19,755 nucleotides of DNA from Bacteroidales bacterium UBA1204 (GTDB lineage Bacteria > Bacteroidota > Bacteroidia > Bacteroidales > F082), in the NCBI GenBank assembly GCA_002310075.1, contig DBXU01000180.1:2997-22751 (forward strand), given 5' to 3'. A program made the translations under genes and the position numbers. Shown piece by piece: positions 16,135 to 19,755 of the stretch. The notes beneath the pieces were generated by a model that saw nothing but the letters and a program-made list of their open reading frames with translations, searched no databases and had not been told where the DNA came from. Each line of letters begins with the position of its first letter. The stretch's first letter is position 1.

Positions 16135-17259
16135 TTATTCTTTTATTGCTTTCATTAATGAGTTCCAAATATCATCAGCCGCCTTGTCCCATGAGAAATC
16201 CTTGACGCGCTCCCGGCCTTTCTCAATCAAGGCCTCACGAACATTCTCGTCAAGCATCTCCGTCATGCCTTCAGCAATGGACGCTTCGCTGAAGGGGTCG
16301 ACGAGCAAGGCAGCGTCATCAGCCACCTCGGGCATAGAGGTCACATTGGAGGTGATGACGGGTGTGTCGCACCTAAATGCCTCCAAAATGGGGATACCAA
16401 AGCCCTCGAAATAAGAAACATATACCGACGCAAAGGCGGATGCCGTCACAAGGTGTAGATCCTCGGCACTCAGACGTCCAGCAAAGACAACATCATCCTT
16501 GAAGCGCATCTGGCTGTATGCCTGCTCTATAGACTCTGACCACCAACGCTTCTCACCTACAATCAGTAACTTAACATTGGATGGCGTCTGACTCTTGAAC
16601 AGATCGAAGGCCGTGAAAAGCCTCGCCAAATTCTTGCGTGGATGCAGCGATCCGACGAACATGAAATATGGATTTCCGTCAGTATATCTGGCTCGAATGG
16701 CCTCCTGCGCTTCGTCCGAGATGGGCGTGAACTTCTCATTCACGCCGTTATAGGCAACATCGATCCTATTAGGCTCAATGCCATAGCAATCGACGATATC
16801 CTGCTTCGAGAATTCCGACACTGTGACAATACGTTTGGCCTTTCGTGCAAACTTCGGGAAGTATTTCTTATAGTGCCATAGGTGGATCTTCGGCATGTCC
16901 TTCGGGAAATGTTCGAAGTTAAGGTCGTGGAACTGAGCTACTTGAGGCACGTCTGAACGAAGGCTGAGATAGCCGTCAGGCGAGAAAAACAGGTCGGGTT
17001 GTATCTGCTTCAGTGCTTTCGTCACCGAAAACTCGAAGAACCAAATGAACAGGAAAGGATGCCGTGCCTGCGGAAACAGCACGACGGGTTTAACGTTGTC
17101 ACCAAAAACAAACATCGGGTCGGGCTCTCGATCGAAAAGGAAATAAAACTCCACCTCAGGATGGTTCTTTACCATACGACGCAAGGTCTCGTAAGCCACC
17201 CATCCGATGCCTTCTAGTTTGTTTTTCAGCAACAAACGCGTATTGACTGCAATTTTCAT
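16135..17259 (-). CDS. GT4-type glycosyltransferase
   Basis: A 374-residue protein starting at ATG 17259 (MKIAVNTRLLLKNKLEGIG); an in-frame TTG at 17274 is less likely. It has the two-domain GT-B pattern. The N-terminal half includes EGIGWVAYE (16-24) and QFHDLNFEHFP (109-119); the C-terminal half has FMFVGSLHPRKNLARLF (199-215) and the donor-binding EGFGIPILEAF (285-295). HPRKN and ExFGxPxxE are typical of family 4 retaining transferases such as those that build polysaccharides or glycolipids. No polysaccharide cluster surrounds it, so donor and acceptor are unknown. It is first in the seven-gene run and has its own TAnnTTTG box at 17298-17305. Confidence 0.92.
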   Translation of the reverse strand: MKIAVNTRLLLKNKLEGIGWVAYETLRRMVKNHPEVEFYFLFDREPDPMFVFGDNVKPVVLFPQARHPFLFIWFFEFSVTKALKQIQPDLFFSPDGYLSLRSDVPQVAQFHDLNFEHFPKDMPKIHLWHYKKYFPKFARKAKRIVTVSEFSKQDIVDCYGIEPNRIDVAYNGVNEKFTPISDEAQEAIRARYTDGNPYFMFVGSLHPRKNLARLFTAFDLFKSQTPSNVKLLIVGEKRWWSESIEQAYSQMRFKDDVVFAGRLSAEDLHLVTASAFASVYVSYFEGFGIPILEAFRCDTPVITSNVTSMPEVADDAALLVDPFSEASIAEGMTEMLDENVREALIEKGRERVKDFSWDKAADDIWNSLMKAIKE

Positions 17260-17297
17260 GATTTCTGCTGACAAAACCGGCCATTGTTAAAGATGGG

Positions 17298-17305
17298 CAA
17301 AGATA
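17298..17305 (-). promoter_or_regulatory. Predicted -7 box of the GT4-purD-...-GH3 run
   Basis: The minus strand reads TATCTTTG, matching TAnnTTTG, about 39 bases before the GT4 start. No convincing -33 element at the usual distance, though TTTG lies 11 bases upstream. It is the only clear promoter box I found just upstream of this run. Confidence 0.55.
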
Positions 17306-17378
17306 CAAATTTCGGCCAAACACCCGACAATCTAAAAAAGAAAATGCCGTGTGGCCTCGCAATAGAGAATAAAATCAT

Positions 17379-17386
17379 TATTTTTG
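17379..17386 (+). promoter_or_regulatory. Predicted -7 box of the glycoside hydrolase gene
   Basis: TATTTTTG matches TAnnTTTG exactly and ends 21 bases before the ATG at 17408, giving an expected leader of about 15 bases. The stretch before it has no TTTG at 19-21 bases. Confidence 0.6.
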
Positions 17387-17407
17387 CTCGTTGTAATACC
17401 TTTTGCC

Positions 17408-19561
17408 ATGAAGAAATCCCTGTTATTATCGGTTCTCGTAGCATTTGCATCAAGTGCTTTCGGGAGGCCTACAATTAGCGATGTAGCCTACCCCAACAAT
17501 GCCACGATCTTCGATTTGTTCGAGATCTCGTTCCAATTGAGCTCCTATTCTAACCCATACGACCCCAACGTCATCGACGTTTATGCAGAGTTCACCGACC
17601 CGGATGGAAAGATTCATGTCGTATACGGCTTCTACTTCCAAGACTACCATTTCGAAAAATACAACGGATACGAGAAAGCCTCTGCCAACATCGAGGGCAA
17701 CGGCTGGCGGGTTCGTTTTACCCCAGATCAGTTAGGACAATGGCGCTTTAAGCTGCGCGCCGTCGACCGGAATGGCCAAACCGAGCTTTCGTCATACCAA
17801 TCGAAGGACTTCTCGTTCCAATGCCAACCTGCCGACAACGCATATGGTTTCATCACCAAGGCCAACACCCGTTTCCTCAAAAGAGGCGCTTTCGTGAACG
17901 GAAAACAACAACAGATATCGTTCTTCCCCATCGGCCCTAACGTGCCATGGTATTACTGCAAAAATTACTATGACTTCACAACGCCCCAAGGTATTTATGA
18001 GTATCACGACTATATAGACGCCCTAGCCAACAACGCCAACTACATGAGGATTTGGATCAACCGTTTCCAATATATGGCACTCTTCGGCCCCGAGTTCACC
18101 CAAACCAGCAACGGCAAGCCCATGGTGTATTTCAACAACACCATAAATCAAAAAGATGCCGCAGAACTCGACGAGATAGTGACATACTCCAAACAACACG
18201 ACATCAATCTAGCGTTGTGCTTCTTCAATTACAAGGAATTCCGCGTCAACAGCACAGACAAGAAATATCTAAAATCCAACCCCGGTGACTGGTCCTACAA
18301 CCCCTTCCACACCCAACTGGGCCTGAAATCGCCACATGACTTTTTCACCCATCCAGAAGCCAAGAAAATCACCAAGAACCTTTTCCGATACATCGTCTCA
18401 AGATGGGGTTATGCCACCAACATCCTGTGCTGGGAATTCTTCAACGAACTCAACCACATCTTCGACGACGTCAAAGTCAACGATGCCTACTTCCGCGACC
18501 TCGTCGAATGGCACGAGGAGATGGCCGAATACATCCGTTCCATTGACCCGTATCACCATCTTGTGACCACCTCTGTATCTTCTATCACCGACAAAAAATA
18601 CGAATACCTCGGCAAGAACATCTATCGTCCGCTCGACATCGTCCAATGCCATACCTATGGCAACATCCAAAAGGCCAAATCGAAAGAGCAACGTTCGCAC
18701 CAGCTCTTCGAAATGAGCAACGAAGCGCACCTCATCTACCCAGATAAGCCTTATTTCATTGGTGAGTTCGGCTTCGGGCAATCGCAATCAGCGTTGAAAT
18801 ATGAGGACAAGGATCCCTTTGGCATCGACACCCACAACTGTCTGTGGTCCTCGCTTTTCTCCACCTCGATCGGCAGCGCTTCATTCTGGTTCTGGACCTA
18901 TCTCAAGGAAAAGGACCTGTTCCATATCTTCAAGCCTATGGTAACATTTAGCAAAGGTATTCCCATCACCTCCGACTCATTCACAGCCCATAGTACGGCC
19001 TCCACCACAAAACGGTCTACTATATTTCCCAATGGCCTTCAAACCTATTATATGATTAATGCTGACGAAGACACTCTTTACGGCTGGTGCCAGGACACTG
19101 CTTTCGCTTACCAATCGTTGCGACGTCTCACCGACCGCGAAGGCTCGAAAGGGCATTTCGACAACAACGGCGTCTTCAACCCCAAAGGCTATGTTTACAC
19201 GCTTGATGCCGCCAAGAAGCCCAAGCCTTGCTCAAAGAGCAACACCATCACCTTGCCAATGAAGAGACAGCCTGCCGGCACAAAGTACACCGTTCGTTGG
19301 TACGATGCAGAAACCGGATTCGAAATCGTTTTGGAAAGAACAATGGCGGTTGTCGAGCAAGAAAGCCGGAACCGACAATATCTTTCTTTCGAGTTTCCCT
19401 CGTCGGTCAGAGACTTGAGCAAACAGTGCATTAACAACACGTTTGGAGACGCTGTCTTCGTCATTACTCGCGAACAAAACGACACAATAAATGGCGGCAC
19501 GCCAAATAGCAATGCCGCCAATGCCAAAGCCAAGAGAATACGCCTCAAAAGAGGCGCATAA
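17408..19561 (+). CDS. Secreted glycoside hydrolase, DUF5060-like N-terminus plus clan A (GH5-like) barrel
   Basis: A 717-residue exported enzyme starting at ATG 17408 (MKKSLLLSVLVAFASSAFG signal peptide); an in-frame TTG at 17384 lies inside the promoter box. Residues about 22-140 form a beta-sandwich with PNNATIFDLFEISFQL and NGWRVRFTPDQLGQWRFKL, the pattern of DUF5060 domains that precede glycoside hydrolases. A (beta/alpha)8 barrel follows (about 148-520): the acid/base Glu347 in WEFFNELN and the nucleophile Glu453 in IGEFGFG match clan A enzymes. The remaining part (about 600-700) is another beta-rich domain with YTVRWYDAETG. The protein ends in a basic tail (KAKRIRLKRGA). The substrate, presumably a plant or host polysaccharide, cannot be read from sequence. 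No SusC/SusD neighbours, so it is not in a standard polysaccharide-use locus here. Confidence 0.88.
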   Translation: MKKSLLLSVLVAFASSAFGRPTISDVAYPNNATIFDLFEISFQLSSYSNPYDPNVIDVYAEFTDPDGKIHVVYGFYFQDYHFEKYNGYEKASANIEGNGWRVRFTPDQLGQWRFKLRAVDRNGQTELSSYQSKDFSFQCQPADNAYGFITKANTRFLKRGAFVNGKQQQISFFPIGPNVPWYYCKNYYDFTTPQGIYEYHDYIDALANNANYMRIWINRFQYMALFGPEFTQTSNGKPMVYFNNTINQKDAAELDEIVTYSKQHDINLALCFFNYKEFRVNSTDKKYLKSNPGDWSYNPFHTQLGLKSPHDFFTHPEAKKITKNLFRYIVSRWGYATNILCWEFFNELNHIFDDVKVNDAYFRDLVEWHEEMAEYIRSIDPYHHLVTTSVSSITDKKYEYLGKNIYRPLDIVQCHTYGNIQKAKSKEQRSHQLFEMSNEAHLIYPDKPYFIGEFGFGQSQSALKYEDKDPFGIDTHNCLWSSLFSTSIGSASFWFWTYLKEKDLFHIFKPMVTFSKGIPITSDSFTAHSTASTTKRSTIFPNGLQTYYMINADEDTLYGWCQDTAFAYQSLRRLTDREGSKGHFDNNGVFNPKGYVYTLDAAKKPKPCSKSNTITLPMKRQPAGTKYTVRWYDAETGFEIVLERTMAVVEQESRNRQYLSFEFPSSVRDLSKQCINNTFGDAVFVITREQNDTINGGTPNSNAANAKAKRIRLKRGA
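19541..19556. repeat. Perfect 6-base-pair hairpin at the ends of convergent genes
   Basis: CGCCTC, loop AAAA, GAGGCG, lying in the last codons of the glycoside hydrolase and just past the stop of the convergent S-adenosylhomocysteinase gene. It has no T run on either strand, so it is not a textbook terminator, but it could slow or end transcription in both directions. Confidence 0.45.
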
Positions 19562-19563
19562 CC

Positions 19564-19755
19564 TCAATAGCGGTAAATGTCCGACTTGTAGGGGCCCTCG
19601 ACGGGCACACCGATGTAATCGGCCTGCTTTTGCGTGAGCTTGGTGAGCTTCACGCCTATCTTCTCAAGGTGGAGGCGAGCTACCTCTTCGTCCAAGTACT
19701 TAGGCAAGCAGTACACGCCGATCTTATACTGTCCGCGCTTCTCCCAAAGGTCCAT
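19564..19755 (-). CDS. ahcY: S-adenosylhomocysteinase, C-terminal fragment (cut by window edge)
   Basis: The 63 visible C-terminal residues contain [36 protein letters not shown] and the end PYKSDIYRY, the highly conserved tail of S-adenosylhomocysteine hydrolase. The Lys-Tyr tail inserts into the neighbouring subunit's NAD site in this family. The enzyme splits S-adenosylhomocysteine into adenosine and homocysteine in the cytoplasm. The Met at the window edge is internal; the gene continues to the right. Its stop lies two bases past the stop of the glycoside hydrolase. Confidence 0.95.
   Translation of the reverse strand: MDLWEKRGQYKIGVYCLPKYLDEEVARLHLEKIGVKLTKLTQKQADYIGVPVEGPYKSDIYRY

Noticed and set aside
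19541..19556. Hairpin as an intrinsic terminator
   Set aside because: No T run follows the stem on either strand, so it is listed only as a hairpin.
1..19755. Defence system, phage, integrative element or CRISPR array
   Set aside because: No repeats with spacers, integrase, transposase, toxin-antitoxin pair or nuclease set was found; the genes read as a housekeeping and envelope chromosomal region.

Overview
The window looks like chromosomal DNA from a Bacteroidales-type member of the Bacteroidota, probably a gut or rumen lineage. The evidence is the TAnnTTTG promoter boxes upstream of several genes, lipoproteins with Cys directly after short signal peptides, a TlpA-like thioredoxin, a glycoside hydrolase 3/beta-lactamase fusion, and a secreted glycoside hydrolase with a DUF5060-like N-terminus. 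No tRNA, rRNA, CRISPR array, transposase, integrase or phage gene was seen. Genes are tightly packed and no gene-free stretch exceeds about 170 bases.

Layout. (1) 1-2358, minus strand: an SPFH/band 7 membrane protein, then two small membrane proteins (one cut by the left edge). A 94-base imperfect palindromic repeat lies between the SPFH gene and the other two. (2) 2520-3386, plus strand: an M48 metallopeptidase lipoprotein transcribed divergently from the SPFH gene. It ends at a bidirectional terminator shared with the next gene. (3) 3428-6068, minus strand: two overlapping genes that read as murL and murD2, the pair that puts D-glutamate into peptidoglycan by ligating L-Glu and then epimerising it on the nucleotide precursor. 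Both proteins carry the same in-frame 34-base repeat. (4) 6141-6731, plus strand: a YqgE/AlgH protein, divergent from murL. (5) 6732-17259, minus strand: seven closely spaced genes. In transcription order they are a GT4 glycosyltransferase, purD, a polytopic membrane protein, rnhB, a large two-part lipoprotein, a thioredoxin-fold protein and the GH3/beta-lactamase fusion. Gaps are 20 bases or less, so one transcription unit is plausible. (6) 17408-19561, plus strand: the secreted glycoside hydrolase, divergent from the GT4 gene. (7) 19564 to the right edge, minus strand: the C-terminus of S-adenosylhomocysteinase.

A cell-envelope theme runs through the window. MurL and MurD2 build the peptidoglycan precursor. 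The GH3/beta-lactamase fusion probably acts on wall fragments or related glycans outside the cytoplasm. The M48 lipoprotein and SPFH protein fit envelope quality control. The most notable observations are the murL-murD2 pair as an alternative D-Glu route, and the identical repeat inserted in frame in both of these apparently essential genes, which recalls the protein-coding palindromic elements of Rickettsia.
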